The notes under the pieces: generated by a model
What the model saw: only the letters and a program-made list of their open reading frames with translations
Told to the model about the DNA's origin: nothing
Database searches by the model: none
In this document: in pieces, positions 1-7,997 of the stretch
Layout: every line of letters starts with the position of its first letter
Numbering within the stretch: the first letter of the stretch is position 1
NCBI RefSeq assembly: GCF_026343335.1
Contig: NZ_JAPELX010000001.1
Span: 8,928,001 to 8,992,000, forward strand
Origin: Streptomyces sp. NBC_00078
Lineage (GTDB): Bacteria > Actinomycetota > Actinomycetes > Streptomycetales > Streptomycetaceae
Length of the DNA stretch: 64,000 nucleotides
Direction of reading: 5' to 3'
Position numbers and translations under genes: made by a program

Positions 1-707
1 GGTTCAACGGACTCGGTCTCCTCCCCGAGTGGACGGCGGTTCCGCTCTGTCTGCTGGTCGGCGCCATCATCGGCGCCGTCAACGGCTTCCTCATCCTCAA
101 GCTGCGCCTCAATGGCTTCATCGTCACCCTCGGCGCGCTGACCATGCTCCGCGGGCTGCAGGTCGCCCTCTCCGAGGGCCAGTCCATCGTGGAGCTGCCC
201 TCCTCCTTCACCTACCTGGGCAAGGCGTCCTGGCTGGGCATGCCCGCCGCCGTCTGGGTGTGCACGCTGCTCTTCGCCATCGGCGGCAGCGCCCTGGCAT
301 GGCTCCGGCACGGCCGGGCTCTGTACGCGATCGGCGGCAACGCGGAGGCGGCCCGCACCGCCGGCATCCGCGTCGACCGCATCGTGTGGACCGTCCTCAT
401 CCTCGGCAGCGTCCTCGCCGCCTTCGCGGGAATCCTCTACAGCGGCCACTACGGCTCCATCTCGGCCACCCAGGGCAGCGGCTGGATCTTCCAGGTCTTC
501 GCCGCGACCGTCATCGGCGGCGTCAGCCTCAACGGAGGCAAGGGCTCGGTGTTCGGCGCCCTCACCGGCGTCCTCACCCTTCAACTGGTCGTGAACGTCA
601 TGACCCTGGCGGGCGTACCTCCGCTGTGGAACCAGTTCCTCAACGGCGCCATCATCATCGTCGCCCTGATCATCTCCCGCTTCGCCTCCGGGGAGAAGCA
701 GGAATAG
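1..707 (+). CDS. Sugar ABC transporter permease, ribose/xylose type (5' end outside window)
   Basis: Reads open from base 3 to the TAG at 705-707, so only about the C-terminal 234 residues are present. The protein is strongly hydrophobic with several membrane segments. It carries the pattern of RbsC/XylH/YjfF-like permeases: a G-A-x(3)-G-x-x-N-G-F stretch at the start, then YAIGGN-EAAR-AGI and a late VIGGVSLNGGKGSVFGA loop. Such permeases form the membrane channel for pentose or hexose uptake with an ATPase and a periplasmic-type binding protein, which should lie to the left of the window. The GntR gene 88 bp downstream on the same strand is probably its regulator. The family call is firm; the substrate is not known. 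Confidence 0.9.
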   Translation, partial: FNGLGLLPEWTAVPLCLLVGAIIGAVNGFLILKLRLNGFIVTLGALTMLRGLQVALSEGQSIVELPSSFTYLGKASWLGMPAAVWVCTLLFAIGGSALAWLRHGRALYAIGGNAEAARTAGIRVDRIVWTVLILGSVLAAFAGILYSGHYGSISATQGSGWIFQVFAATVIGGVSLNGGKGSVFGALTGVLTLQLVVNVMTLAGVPPLWNQFLNGAIIIVALIISRFASGEKQE

Positions 708-795
708 CCACGTCCCGCACGCGGCTCTGCCGGCCCCCGAGCCTGGCCCGGCAGGGCCGCCGCCCCGCTCACCCCCAGCACGGAGAGGCACGCTC

Positions 796-1497
796 GTGGC
801 ACTGACGGACGACGCGATCGACAAGATCAAGGCAATGATCGTCGCCGGCGAACTCGCCCCCGGCTCCCGGCTGCCCAAGGAGGAGATCCTCGCCGCACAG
901 CTCGGCCTGTCCCGCAATTCCCTGCGTGAGGCCGTGCGGGCGCTGACCGCCATGCGGATCCTGATCACCCGTCAGGGCGACGGCACGTACGTCTCCAGTC
1001 TGGAGCCCCACCTGCTCCTGGAGAGCCTCTCCTTCGCCGCGGACGTCTCCCAGGGCGCCACGGCTCTGCAGCTGCTCCAGGTACGTCGACTGCTCGAACC
1101 GCAGGCGACAGGGCTGGCCGCCGCGCTGCTGAAGCCGGAGGACCTCCAGGAACTGCGCAACATCCTCGACCGGTCCCGGACCGTCGCGACCGTGGAGGAG
1201 TTCGTCGCCCACGACATCGCCTTCCACCTCAGGATCGTCGAAGCCGTCGGCAACCCCGTGTTGTCGATGCTGCTGGAAGTGCTCTCCACCCGAACCCAGC
1301 GTGTCCGCATCGTCCGCGGCAGCAGGACCCGTCACGCCCTGGACAACGCCCACCAGGACCACGAGCAGATCCTCGACGCGCTCCGGTCACGCGATGCCCT
1401 GCTGGCCGCCGCTGCCGCGACCGTCCACATCACGGCCGTGGAGCAGTGGCTGGCTGCCAGCCTGACCGACGCGCCCCTGCAAGCCACCGACGACTGA
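796..1497 (+). CDS. GntR/FadR-family transcriptional regulator
   Basis: A 233-residue protein starting at GTG 796 with a GGAGAG ribosome site 8-13 bases upstream. Residues 1-70 form the winged helix: the recognition-helix motif LSRNSLREAVRAL and the wing RQGDGTYV are clear. Residues ~90-220 are all-helical and fit an FCD ligand-binding domain, with conserved acidic and His positions (AHDIAFHLRIVE, later DHEQILDAL). FadR-type regulators dimerise and usually repress neighbouring transport or catabolic genes until a small carboxylate or sugar acid binds. Position just downstream of the sugar permease suggests it controls that transporter. The length is normal for the family and the gene looks intact. 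Confidence 0.92.
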   Translation: MALTDDAIDKIKAMIVAGELAPGSRLPKEEILAAQLGLSRNSLREAVRALTAMRILITRQGDGTYVSSLEPHLLLESLSFAADVSQGATALQLLQVRRLLEPQATGLAAALLKPEDLQELRNILDRSRTVATVEEFVAHDIAFHLRIVEAVGNPVLSMLLEVLSTRTQRVRIVRGSRTRHALDNAHQDHEQILDALRSRDALLAAAAATVHITAVEQWLAASLTDAPLQATDD

Positions 1498-1524
1498 CCG
1501 CCCTGGCCCTTCCCGGCCCCTCCG

Positions 1525-1680
1525 CGTCCCGGCCCGGACCTCTGTTTCGGTGACGCCCGGCGCGAGTGCCCTCAGCCTCAGGCCGTACGGGGTCACGTCA
1601 AGGATGGCGAGATCCGTGATGCGGTCGACCACCCCGGCGGCGTCAGCGGCAGCGTGCGGCCCACTCGCTCGGCCGCACGC
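1525..1680 (-). pseudogene. Remnant of 3-oxoacid CoA-transferase subunit B (C-terminus)
   Basis: On the minus strand from about 1632 down to 1525 the reading VDRITDLAILDVTP-GLRL-ALAPGVTE-EVRA matches the conserved C-terminus of CoA-transferase beta subunits (family pattern RIITDLAVLDVTPDGL, then APGVT and EVRAKT). Immediately upstream a TLPLTPPG stretch lies in another frame, so a frameshift and small deletions are present. Only ~50 residues of a ~210-residue protein remain. It is a scar, not a working gene. The identification rests on motif recall alone. Confidence 0.55.
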
Positions 1681-1878
1681 TGAACGCCGGCGCGGGCACC
1701 CGGCGCTGACCCTGTGCCCACCGCGGCTGCACTGGTCCGATGTCGTCCTGTGCCCGGCGGCTCGACGCGGCTGGGGTCATGGCGCATCCCGTTCAGTGCT
1801 CTGATCCGGCGCCGGGCCGTGCTGGACCCAGTCTCCGACGCCAGGCCGTGCTGGGCCTCGGCGTTGATCTGGTCGGTA

Positions 1879-1925
1879 CCCCCGACGGCCACCTCCCGGC
1901 CTGGCAGGGAGGTGGCCGTCGGGGG
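1879..1925. terminator. Perfect 19-bp hairpin between convergent genes
   Basis: Arms 1879-1897 and 1907-1925 are perfectly complementary over 19 bp around a 9-base loop (GGCCTGGCA). It sits between the GntR gene ending at 1497 and the convergent oxidoreductase gene ending at 2053, so it most likely ends transcription from both sides. There is no T-tract, as is common for Streptomyces terminators. The rest of 1498-2052 holds only the CoA-transferase scar and no credible gene. Confidence 0.75.
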
Positions 1926-2052
1926 CTGCACCCAGCTGTGCCTGGTCATGGCCGCTTCCCCCGCGCCGCTCGCCACGGTCGTCAAGGCGGTGCCACTCAC
2001 CCGTCGCGCTCCGGTCGTTGCCGCCTGACGTGTCTTCTGCATGCGTGGGCCG

Positions 2053-3111
2053 CTACGCTGCCGCGTCGCGGTCCATGTCGCGGACCAGGTCGATGGCCCG
2101 GCCGAGGTTGGTGAGCCGTGCGTCCAGCGTTTCACCGGCGGAGTAGAGACGGACGGTGTCGACTCCGGCGTCGCGCCACACCTTCAGCCGCTCGCGCACC
2201 ATGTTCTCCGTGCCGATCAGCGTGGTGGCCAGCACCATGTCGTCGGTCACCAGACCGGCCGCGCCGTCACGGTCCCCGGCCTGCCAGCGTTCCCGGACCT
2301 CCGCCGCGATCTCCGCCCATCCCTGCCGGCTGTAGGCGTTGTTGTAGAAGTTCGTGGTCCCCGAACCCATCCCGCCGAGACTGAACGCTAGCTCCTTCTT
2401 GCGGCTGCCCACCATCGTGACCAGCGCGTCCTCGTCCTCCACGAAGGCCACTTCCGCGCCCTGGCAGATGTCGAAGTCGGAGCGTGACCGCCCCGACGCG
2501 GCAAGCCCCGCGTCCAGGTGGTCGAAGTACGCCTCCTTGGCGCCCTCGGGAACGAAGCTGGTGCCCAGCCAGCCGTCGGCGATCTCCCCTGTCAGACGCA
2601 GCATCTTCGGCGACAGTGTCGCCAGGTAGACCGGGATGTCGTGTTCGGCGCGGATCGCCAGCGCCATCGGCTTGCCGTCACCACCGGGCAGCGGAATCTG
2701 GAACTCCCGGCCGCTGTAGGAGATCTTGCCGCCCGCGACGGACCGGCGCACTATCTCCACCGTCTCCCGCATACGCGACAGGGGCCGGGCGAACGAAACA
2801 CCGTGCAGACCCTCGATCACCTGCGGACCGGACGGGCCAAGACCCAGCAGGAAGCGGCCCTCGGAGATGTTCGACAGGGTGATCGCGGCACGGGCGATCG
2901 CCATCGGTGTGCGGGTGGCGAGCTGAATGATCGCGGAACCGAGCAGCATCCGTTCGGTACGTGCGGCCAGATACCCCAGCGGCGAGGCCGCCTCGGCGCC
3001 CCAGGCCTCGGCCACCCAGCAGATGTCCATGCCCAGCTTCTCCGCCTCGGTGACGAAGTCCACCGTCTCCGGCCAGCTACTGGATGCCTCGATCGTGGTC
3101 GACGTACGCAT
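2053..3111 (-). CDS. LLM-class (F420/FMN-dependent) oxidoreductase
   Basis: A 352-residue protein of the luciferase-like monooxygenase fold. Seen motifs: GMDICWVAEAWGAEA near the N-terminus, then RTERMLLGSAI and the characteristic ISEGRFLLGLGPSGPQV-EG-HGV block, and a C-terminal third giving the (beta/alpha)8 barrel. In actinobacteria most members use reduced F420 or FMN to hydrogenate or oxygenate small molecules; the substrate cannot be told. The start at 3111 is fixed by coupling: the upstream SRPBCC stop TGA and this ATG share one base (TGATG). A longer reading to 3417 only runs over the upstream gene in another frame. Confidence 0.9.
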   Translation of the reverse strand: MRTSTTIEASSSWPETVDFVTEAEKLGMDICWVAEAWGAEAASPLGYLAARTERMLLGSAIIQLATRTPMAIARAAITLSNISEGRFLLGLGPSGPQVIEGLHGVSFARPLSRMRETVEIVRRSVAGGKISYSGREFQIPLPGGDGKPMALAIRAEHDIPVYLATLSPKMLRLTGEIADGWLGTSFVPEGAKEAYFDHLDAGLAASGRSRSDFDICQGAEVAFVEDEDALVTMVGSRKKELAFSLGGMGSGTTNFYNNAYSRQGWAEIAAEVRERWQAGDRDGAAGLVTDDMVLATTLIGTENMVRERLKVWRDAGVDTVRLYSAGETLDARLTNLGRAIDLVRDMDRDAAA

Positions 3112-3641
3112 CACACACCCACCGTTCCGGGCTGTTCGGCCAGCTTCCTGATCGCTTCGAGAGTGGCACCGATGTTCCTCTCGAACTCGCGCATGCGCAC
3201 GAAGACGATCTTCTGTTCCTTCTCCGGCATGCGGTCGATGGCATAGGAGAGACCCGAGCGGCCGGGCCCCAGCTGCATCCATTCCCTGAGCAGTGTGCCG
3301 CCGTCCTGGGGTTCGAGCGTGAACCGCCAGATCGCGGAGGGGTGTTCGGGGTCCTCGACGGCCCACGCGAAGACACGCAGGGGTTCGTATCCGACGATGT
3401 GGGAGGTGGTGGCCCACTCGCCCAGCGACTCATGCTCGCTCCTGCCCACGAACCGGGCTCCCAGTGATGGTCCCGTCTTTCCGTCCAGCCACTCCACCGA
3501 CCGCAGTTCCGTGCTCAGGCTGGGCATCAGTTCGATATCGGAGATCAGCTCCCACACCCGTTCCGGCGGGGCGGCGATCCAGATCGGCAGCTCGACCGTC
3601 GGTTTGTCCACATAGCACGCACCCGTCCACTCCATGCCCAC
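3111..3641 (-). CDS. SRPBCC-fold protein (polyketide cyclase / CoxG-like)
   Basis: A 176-residue single-domain protein. The N-terminal strand and the IAAPPERVWELISDIELMPSLSTELRSVEWL segment are typical of START/Bet v 1-type (SRPBCC) proteins, which bind hydrophobic ligands in a deep cavity and act as cyclases or carriers. A GAGGAGG ribosome site precedes ATG 3641. The last codon overlaps the start of the LLM oxidoreductase, so the two are translated together and probably act on the same substrate. The HxlR gene lies 110 bp upstream on the same strand and is the likely regulator. Confidence 0.85.
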   Translation of the reverse strand: MGMEWTGACYVDKPTVELPIWIAAPPERVWELISDIELMPSLSTELRSVEWLDGKTGPSLGARFVGRSEHESLGEWATTSHIVGYEPLRVFAWAVEDPEHPSAIWRFTLEPQDGGTLLREWMQLGPGRSGLSYAIDRMPEKEQKIVFVRMREFERNIGATLEAIRKLAEQPGTVGV

Positions 3642-3689
3642 GCCCTCCTCGTCAATATGACAGCCCCCACCACGAAAGGGCCTCTGACC

Positions 3690-3730
3690 ACTAAAGTTGT
3701 GTAGATAGACTCACTTGTCAAGCAAAGGCA
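3690..3730 (-). promoter_or_regulatory. AT-rich promoter/operator region ahead of the SRPBCC-LLM pair
   Basis: Between the HxlR stop (3752) and the SRPBCC start (3641) lies an unusually A+T-rich stretch. On the minus strand it holds a perfect -35-like TTGACA (plus-strand 3717-3722), followed by an AAGT...ACTT imperfect dyad around the sequence CTATCTACAC. No good -10 hexamer is visible. It is a reasonable place for HxlR binding, but this is inference from position. Confidence 0.4.
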
Positions 3731-3751
3731 GCGTCTCCCGCGGATCCTGAT

Positions 3752-4249
3752 TCAGTCGGCGAACCGCTTTTGGACGTCCGGGCGCTCGGCCAGGCGCGGC
3801 GGATAGCCCGGCCCCATCCTGGAGTGGGTGTTGTCGGCGGTCATCGGCTCACCGCAAGCGGCACACACCACTGCGGCATGGCTGTCCTGCCCACACAGGT
3901 CATGGTGGATCACGACCGGCGGGCCCTCCTCGCCGGCCAGCCAACGGTCTCCCCAGCGGTTCATCGCCAGCAGCACCGTGTGGAAGTCACGGCCCTTCTC
4001 GGTCAGGACATAGTCGTACCGCACCGGCTCGGTCTGGTAGGGCCGCTTCTCCATCAGCCCCTCCTCCACAAGTCGCCGCAACCGGTCGGTCAGGGTGTTG
4101 CGTGCGATCCCCAGCGACTCCTGGAACTCGTCGAAGCGCTTGATCCCGTACCCGGCCTCCCGCAGCACCAGCGGCGTCCACCAGTCACCCAACAGATCCA
4201 TGGTGCGAGCGATCGAGCAGGGCCAGTGCGCGAAGGAAGTACGTCTCAT
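3752..4249 (-). CDS. HxlR-family transcriptional regulator
   Basis: A 165-residue protein with the HxlR winged helix at residues 1-110: CSIARTMDLLGDWWTPLVLREA, then RFDEFQESLGIARNTLTDRLRRL and the wing PVRYDYVLTEKG. The tail after ~115 contains a CxxC pair (VCAACGEP) that may bind metal or act as a redox sensor. Start 4249 (MRRTSF) matches the family N-terminus; the frame stays open to 4282, giving 11 extra residues that I regard as untranslated. No strong ribosome site is seen, so the message may be leaderless. HxlR proteins respond to electrophiles, quinones or oxidants, which fits control of the downstream oxidoreductase pair. Confidence 0.88.
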   Translation of the reverse strand: MRRTSFAHWPCSIARTMDLLGDWWTPLVLREAGYGIKRFDEFQESLGIARNTLTDRLRRLVEEGLMEKRPYQTEPVRYDYVLTEKGRDFHTVLLAMNRWGDRWLAGEEGPPVVIHHDLCGQDSHAAVVCAACGEPMTADNTHSRMGPGYPPRLAERPDVQKRFAD

Positions 4250-4402
4250 GACGCCAGCATACTTTTCCATCTGATAGAGCAACCCAGCAGGTAGAAGCCC
4301 TGAAGTGATAGCCAGGACAGGAACCGGGCCCCGCCGCTGCCGCGTTCAGGCTGCTCCGGAGCGAGTACCACCAGCGAGTACGACGCCGAGCGTTCCCGTC
4401 AG

Positions 4403-4700
4403 ATGAATGTCGGCATCGTGCACCACCTCGGCCCCATCGACGGGCTCACCTTCGACCGGGTGCTGACCATGCCGACGGTGGCGGTCTTTCCGACCCGCCC
4501 CCTAGCTAGGCGGACGCCGATCGGTCCCACCGCCGTCTCCATGACCGGACGACCCGCCCTGCACTCCGCGGCTGCCGCACGTTTCCACCCCGCCCCGACG
4601 TCCGCTTCGTGCCGCTCGACGGGCCGGGCCTGCGACATAGCCGTCGCCACCCGGGAAACGGACAGCCGACCGGCCATCGAGGCCATCAGAGATCCCATGC
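4403..4700 (+). pseudogene. Remnant of a LysR-type effector-binding domain
   Basis: Plus-strand reading MNVGIVHHLGPIDGLTFDRV-TMPTVAVFPT-PLA resembles the effector domain of LysR regulators (a 'DVGI-H' strand followed by '-VVP--HPLA-R'). After ~4560 a frame change gives PDVRFVPLDG and then CDIAVATRETDSRPAIEAI, like a LysR C-terminus. There is no DNA-binding domain, and frames shift at least twice. I read this as a decayed fragment. The wider 4283-4738 gap holds nothing else I can support. Confidence 0.45.
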
Positions 4701-4738
4701 GAAGACCGGTCCCCGGACTCAGCTCCGGAAAACCGCTC

Positions 4739-5392
4739 TCACTGGTGCCCTTGGTGGGTCTGCCGGAACACGCCCGGCGTCACCCCCGTGTGCCGGGTGA
4801 AGAACTTGCCGAAATTGGTGGGTTCGGGAAACCTCACGCGGCGGGCGATGGTCGCCACCGGCTCGTCGGTGTGGGCGAGAAGCCGCCGGCCCTCCAGGGC
4901 GACTCGACCGTCGATGACGTGTTTGACGGGCTGCCCGGTGGCGGCCGTGCAGGCGCGGGTGAGGGTCTTGACGGTGTAGCCGAGGCGGTGGGCGTAGTCG
5001 GCGGCGCGGCGGGTGGTGGCGTAGGAGCGCTCCAGCTCGGCTCGGAAGCGGGCGTAGACCTCACCACCCGCGTGCGGGTCGCTCCCGCCGTCGGGGTGGG
5101 GCAGTCGGTCAATCTGCAACAGCACGGTGGCCAGCCGGAGTTGGAGGATCTCCGCCGAGACGGCCGACTCCGGGCGGTCGTACTCGGCCCGCAGTTGGCC
5201 CAGCAAGGTCGACAGCACCGCGTACGCGGGGCGCGCGCCGAGTTGCCGGCACGCTGACCCGTACCACTCGTTCACCAGTCGGTCGGCCTCACCGCCGTCA
5301 CCGAACTCGACCACCCGGAAGGCCAGATCAGCGTCCTGAAGCTGAGCCACGACTACACCCGCGCCCAGCTCGTGCGCAGCATTCACGGGCAC
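4739..5392 (-). CDS. AraC-family regulator, N-terminal domain probably truncated
   Basis: 217 residues. The C-terminal ~105 residues form a clear AraC/XylS double helix-turn-helix: FRAELERSYATTRRAADYAHRLGYTVKTLTRAC, then ALEGRRLLAHTDEPVATIARRVRFPEPTNFGKFFTRHTGVTPGVFR. Upstream only ~100 residues of a helical linker are present, and the usual cupin sensor domain of ~150 residues is missing. Sequence 5393-5534, between this gene and the IS630 end, holds no continuation in frame. The start at 5392 lacks an obvious ribosome site. Most likely the gene lost its 5' part during rearrangement near the IS630 insertion. It may be non-functional or a constitutive DNA binder. Confidence 0.7.
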   Translation of the reverse strand: MPVNAAHELGAGVVVAQLQDADLAFRVVEFGDGGEADRLVNEWYGSACRQLGARPAYAVLSTLLGQLRAEYDRPESAVSAEILQLRLATVLLQIDRLPHPDGGSDPHAGGEVYARFRAELERSYATTRRAADYAHRLGYTVKTLTRACTAATGQPVKHVIDGRVALEGRRLLAHTDEPVATIARRVRFPEPTNFGKFFTRHTGVTPGVFRQTHQGHQ

Positions 5393-5626
5393 GCATGCGC
5401 AGCCCCTCCACGGCGGCCGTCGACGGCCACGACCTGCTGATCGTCAACTTCCAATTCCAGATCGCCGACCCGCACCTGCCGTTCAACGTGGTGCGGGTCC
5501 ACGTCTGACAGCAACCAGGCACAGCGCAGGACTAGTAGACTGTCGCGACTAAGTGTCGTGCTGGTTGGTGGAGTTGGGGTCGGGCGAGCTTCGCTTGTCG
5601 CTTCCGTTCGACTGGGCAGGGGTGCC

Positions 5627-6097
5627 GTGTCCTCGCAGAAGAAGTATCCGGTCGCGTTGAGCGCCGAAGATCGTCGGGCGTTGGAGCGTGTGACGACGAC
5701 GGGGGTCCGCAGCGCGTCGATGATCAGGCGGGCGCGGGTACTGCTCGCGCTGGACACCTCGGTCGGTGAGGTCGATCCGCGGGCGGTGATCGCGGACCGG
5801 GTCGGGGTCTCGTGCGATTCGGTCCGCCTGATCTCGAAGCGCTACGCGGAGACCGGCGGCGATGTGTGGGCCACGGTCGGCCGGAAGGAACGCGCACTCC
5901 CGCCGGTGCCCTCTGTGGTGACCGGCGAGGTCGAGGCGAGGCTGATCGCGCTGGCCTGCTCGACGCCGCCCAAAGGACACGCCAGGTGGTCGCTGCGCCT
6001 GCTGGAGAAGCACGTCGCGCTGGTCGAGGACATCCCGGATCTGGACCACTCCACCATCGGCCGGGTGTTAAAAAAACGGAACTGCGTCCTCATGTGA
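5627..6097 (+). CDS. IS630 transposase, N-terminal frame (OrfA)
   Basis: A 156-residue helix-turn-helix domain read from GTG 5627 (VSSQKKYPVALSAED). The frame is open from 5558, but family members begin near SSQKKY. Two helix-turn-helix units are visible: ADRVGVSCDSVRLISKRYAE and, later, the segment ending HSTIGRVLKK. It stops at TGA 6095-6097 just after the A7 run. By itself it would bind the terminal repeats without catalysis; a -1 slip would produce the full transposase. Confidence 0.85.
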   Translation: MSSQKKYPVALSAEDRRALERVTTTGVRSASMIRRARVLLALDTSVGEVDPRAVIADRVGVSCDSVRLISKRYAETGGDVWATVGRKERALPPVPSVVTGEVEARLIALACSTPPKGHARWSLRLLEKHVALVEDIPDLDHSTIGRVLKKRNCVLM

Positions 6098-6768
6098 AGA
6101 AGTGCTGGACCATTCCGCCGGCTGCGAATGCGGCCTTCGCCGCGGCGATGGAGGACGTCCTGGCGGTCTACCACCGACCCTTCGATCCGGCGCGCCCGGT
6201 GGTGTGCATGGACGAGAAGCCGTACCAGCTCCTCGGCCACGTCCGCGATCCGCTTCCCGCGCAGCCGGGCCGTGACCGGCGTGAGGACAACGAGTACGTC
6301 CGCTCGGGGACCTGCTCGATCTTCTGCTGGGTCGAGCCGCTGCGCGGATGGCGGCGCGTCGACGCCCGGCCCCGCCGGACCAGGGTCGACTGGGCGCACC
6401 AGGTCGAGCACCTGCTGACCGTGGACTATCCCGACGCCGCCACGGTCGTGCTGGTGATGGACAACCTCAACACCCACACCACCGCCTCGCTCTACGAAGC
6501 GTTCGACCCGGCAAAGGCCTTCGCGCTGGCCCAGCGCCTGGAGATCCACCACACCCCCAAACACGGGTCCTGGCTCAACATCGCCGAGATCGAGCTCTCC
6601 GCGCTCACCCGCCAGTGCCTGGACCGCCGCATCGACGACCTCGCCGTGCTCAACGCCGAACTCGCCGCCTGGCAGCAGCACACCAACAGCAACCAGCGCC
6701 AAGTCGACTGGCACTTCACCACCGACGACGCACGCGTGAAACTACGCCACCTCTACCCAACCACATAG
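6067..6768 (+). CDS. IS630 transposase, catalytic frame (OrfB, DDE)
   Basis: The frame is one base back from OrfA and continues the protein as KKTELRPHVKKCW. It carries the complete catalytic triad of the IS630/Tc1 superfamily: D in VCMDEKPYQLL, D in VLVMDNLNTHTTASLYEAF, and E in PKHGSWLNIAEIELSAL. It ends at 6768, 8 bp before the right repeat. No start codon is needed if it is expressed as the OrfAB fusion. The frame is open further upstream (to 5812), but that part is the shadow of OrfA. Confidence 0.88.
   Translation, partial: VKKTELRPHVKKCWTIPPAANAAFAAAMEDVLAVYHRPFDPARPVVCMDEKPYQLLGHVRDPLPAQPGRDRREDNEYVRSGTCSIFCWVEPLRGWRRVDARPRRTRVDWAHQVEHLLTVDYPDAATVVLVMDNLNTHTTASLYEAFDPAKAFALAQRLEIHHTPKHGSWLNIAEIELSALTRQCLDRRIDDLAVLNAELAAWQQHTNSNQRQVDWHFTTDDARVKLRHLYPTT
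6070..6076 (+). promoter_or_regulatory. A7 slippery site, probable -1 programmed frameshift
   Basis: In the OrfA frame the codons read TTA AAA AAA CGG, so the run presents A-AAA-AAA, a canonical -1 slippery heptamer. Slipping back one base gives ...LKK-TELRPH, the continuous sequence expected for IS630 transposases. OrfA stops 19-21 bases downstream. A downstream stimulatory structure was not worked out. Confidence 0.7.
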
Positions 6769-6899
6769 CGAAATTAAGTCGCGACAGTCTACTAGTAGCA
6801 ACGCCGTGTAGTTAGCGCTGGGTGTCGCACAACAGTCACCGTGACCGTTCCCCGAACGGAAACCGATGGGGCTCAGGCGCCGGAAGCGGCCGATGCGGC

Positions 6900-7898
6900 T
6901 TACGTGTCGAGCGATTCCGCGGCGAAGACGTCTTCGATCCGCCACTGCCGACCGGTCAGGCCCTGCTGGTGGTGATAGCGCAGGCAGGTGTCGAGGGCGG
7001 TGCGGTTGGCCGCGATGCCGTAGGGCCACCAGTCCTCGGGGAACTCTTCACCGTTGCGATCCACCAGGGCGTTCATCCAGGGAATCATGGTCTGGACCTG
7101 GTAGAGCCTGCGGTTTTGACGGTATCGGTCGGCAGCGGCGTCCTTGGCCCGGGTGAAGGCACGGTAGACGCCGTGCGCGAGTTCGGGACGGTCCCGCAGC
7201 AGTTCTTGCCGGATGACGATGGTGTGCATGATCGGGAAGATGGCGGTCCGCCGGTAGTAGTCGCGTTCCAGCGGCTCGAAGTCGGGGAACAGCCGGGTGA
7301 CGTTCGGGGATCTGTCGAGCATGCACTGCGGGACGTTCGCCGAGAACAGCGCGTCGATTTCACCGGCGTCGAGCATCGCGCTCAGTGTCTTGCCCTGGGG
7401 TGCGACGCGCACGTCGACGTCGGCGGGGTGCGGATGGGGGATGAAGTCGAAGGGAGGTGCGGGGTGTTCGAGGCCGCCGATGACCCAGCGGCTCTCCTCG
7501 GGTTTGAACCCGTACTCGTCCATCAGGATCCCTTTGGCCCACACACCGGAGTCCTGACCGTAGACGCCGAACTCGCCGATGGTCCGGCCCGCGAGATCGC
7601 CCGGTTCGGTGATACCGCTGTGGGTGTTGACGAAGACGCACGAGTGGCGGAACACCCGGTTGGGGAAGACCGGAAGCGCGACGTACGGCAGTCCGGTCTC
7701 CAGCAACCGCAGGTAGAACGTGAGACCGAGTTCGGCGACGTCGAACTCCTTTCCGCGGATCAACCGGGCGAAGAGCTCCGGCAGGGTCGCTGCGGTTTTC
7801 ATCGTGACGTCGACGCCGTCGGTGCTCACCGTCCCGTCGAACAGCGCCCGTGTCGTGTCGTACGGGAAGCACCCGACCGTGAGTGCAGGGGTGGCCAT
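6900..7898 (-). CDS. PhtD-like protein (4,5-dihydroxyphthalate decarboxylase / NitT-TauT-type binding fold)
   Basis: A 332-residue protein whose start at 7898 is set by a strong GAGGAGGAG ribosome site; 21 further upstream codons are open but lie before it. Features include LTVGCFPYDTTRALFDGTV at the N-terminus, RGKEFDVAELGLTFYLRLLETG, and PVFPNRVFRHSCVFVNTHSGI. This is the pattern of proteins annotated as 4,5-dihydroxyphthalate decarboxylase, which adopt the periplasmic-binding-protein-2 fold. There is no signal peptide, so a cytoplasmic enzyme (aromatic acid decarboxylation) is more likely than a transporter subunit. It is divergent from a LysR gene whose box lies between them, a typical layout for an aromatic catabolic gene under LysR control. 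Confidence 0.78.
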   Translation of the reverse strand: MATPALTVGCFPYDTTRALFDGTVSTDGVDVTMKTAATLPELFARLIRGKEFDVAELGLTFYLRLLETGLPYVALPVFPNRVFRHSCVFVNTHSGITEPGDLAGRTIGEFGVYGQDSGVWAKGILMDEYGFKPEESRWVIGGLEHPAPPFDFIPHPHPADVDVRVAPQGKTLSAMLDAGEIDALFSANVPQCMLDRSPNVTRLFPDFEPLERDYYRRTAIFPIMHTIVIRQELLRDRPELAHGVYRAFTRAKDAAADRYRQNRRLYQVQTMIPWMNALVDRNGEEFPEDWWPYGIAANRTALDTCLRYHHQQGLTGRQWRIEDVFAAESLDT

Positions 7899-7978
7899 GG
7901 GGACTCCTCCTCGTCGGCTCTGCTGCTTCCATCGTTGGCCGACGCGCTGCCCGCTGTCCAAGACCCATGGGGAACGTC

Positions 7979-7997
7979 CGATACCGCACGAGTATCG
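7979..7997. promoter_or_regulatory. LysR-type operator (ATAC-N7-GTAT)
   Basis: A perfect dyad CGATAC-N7-GTATCG lies in the divergent gap between the PhtD-like gene (start 7898) and the LysR gene (start 8006). It contains the classical T-N11-A LysR recognition core, ATAC-N7-GTAT. Its nearness to the LysR start suggests autorepression together with activation of the divergent gene. Confidence 0.7.

Larger units (their letters stand above)
5531..6796 (+). mobile_element. Complete IS630-family insertion sequence
   Basis: A 1.27-kb element bounded by a perfect 20-bp inverted repeat: ACTAGTAGACTGTCGCGACT at 5531-5550 and its complement at 6777-6796. CTAG lies at each tip, consistent with the known IS630 preference for inserting at TA within CTAG and duplicating TA. 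Inside are two overlapping transposase frames joined through an A7 run. The intact ends and intact DDE residues suggest it arrived recently compared with the other IS debris in the window. Confidence 0.9.

Noticed and set aside
1593..2135. Minus-strand 180-codon frame across the first intergenic gap
   Set aside because: It runs through the 19-bp hairpin and into the 3' end of the oxidoreductase gene in another frame; only the small CoA-transferase scrap is believable.
4403..5257. One 284-codon plus-strand frame spanning the LysR scrap and the AraC gene
   Set aside because: After ~4700 it is antisense to a clear AraC DNA-binding domain; only the first part has protein character.
5395..5508. 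Short plus-strand frame ending DLLIVNFQFQIADPHLPFNVVRVHV
   Set aside because: It looks protein-like, but it is 37 codons, without a ribosome site or recognised family, so it was not listed as a gene.
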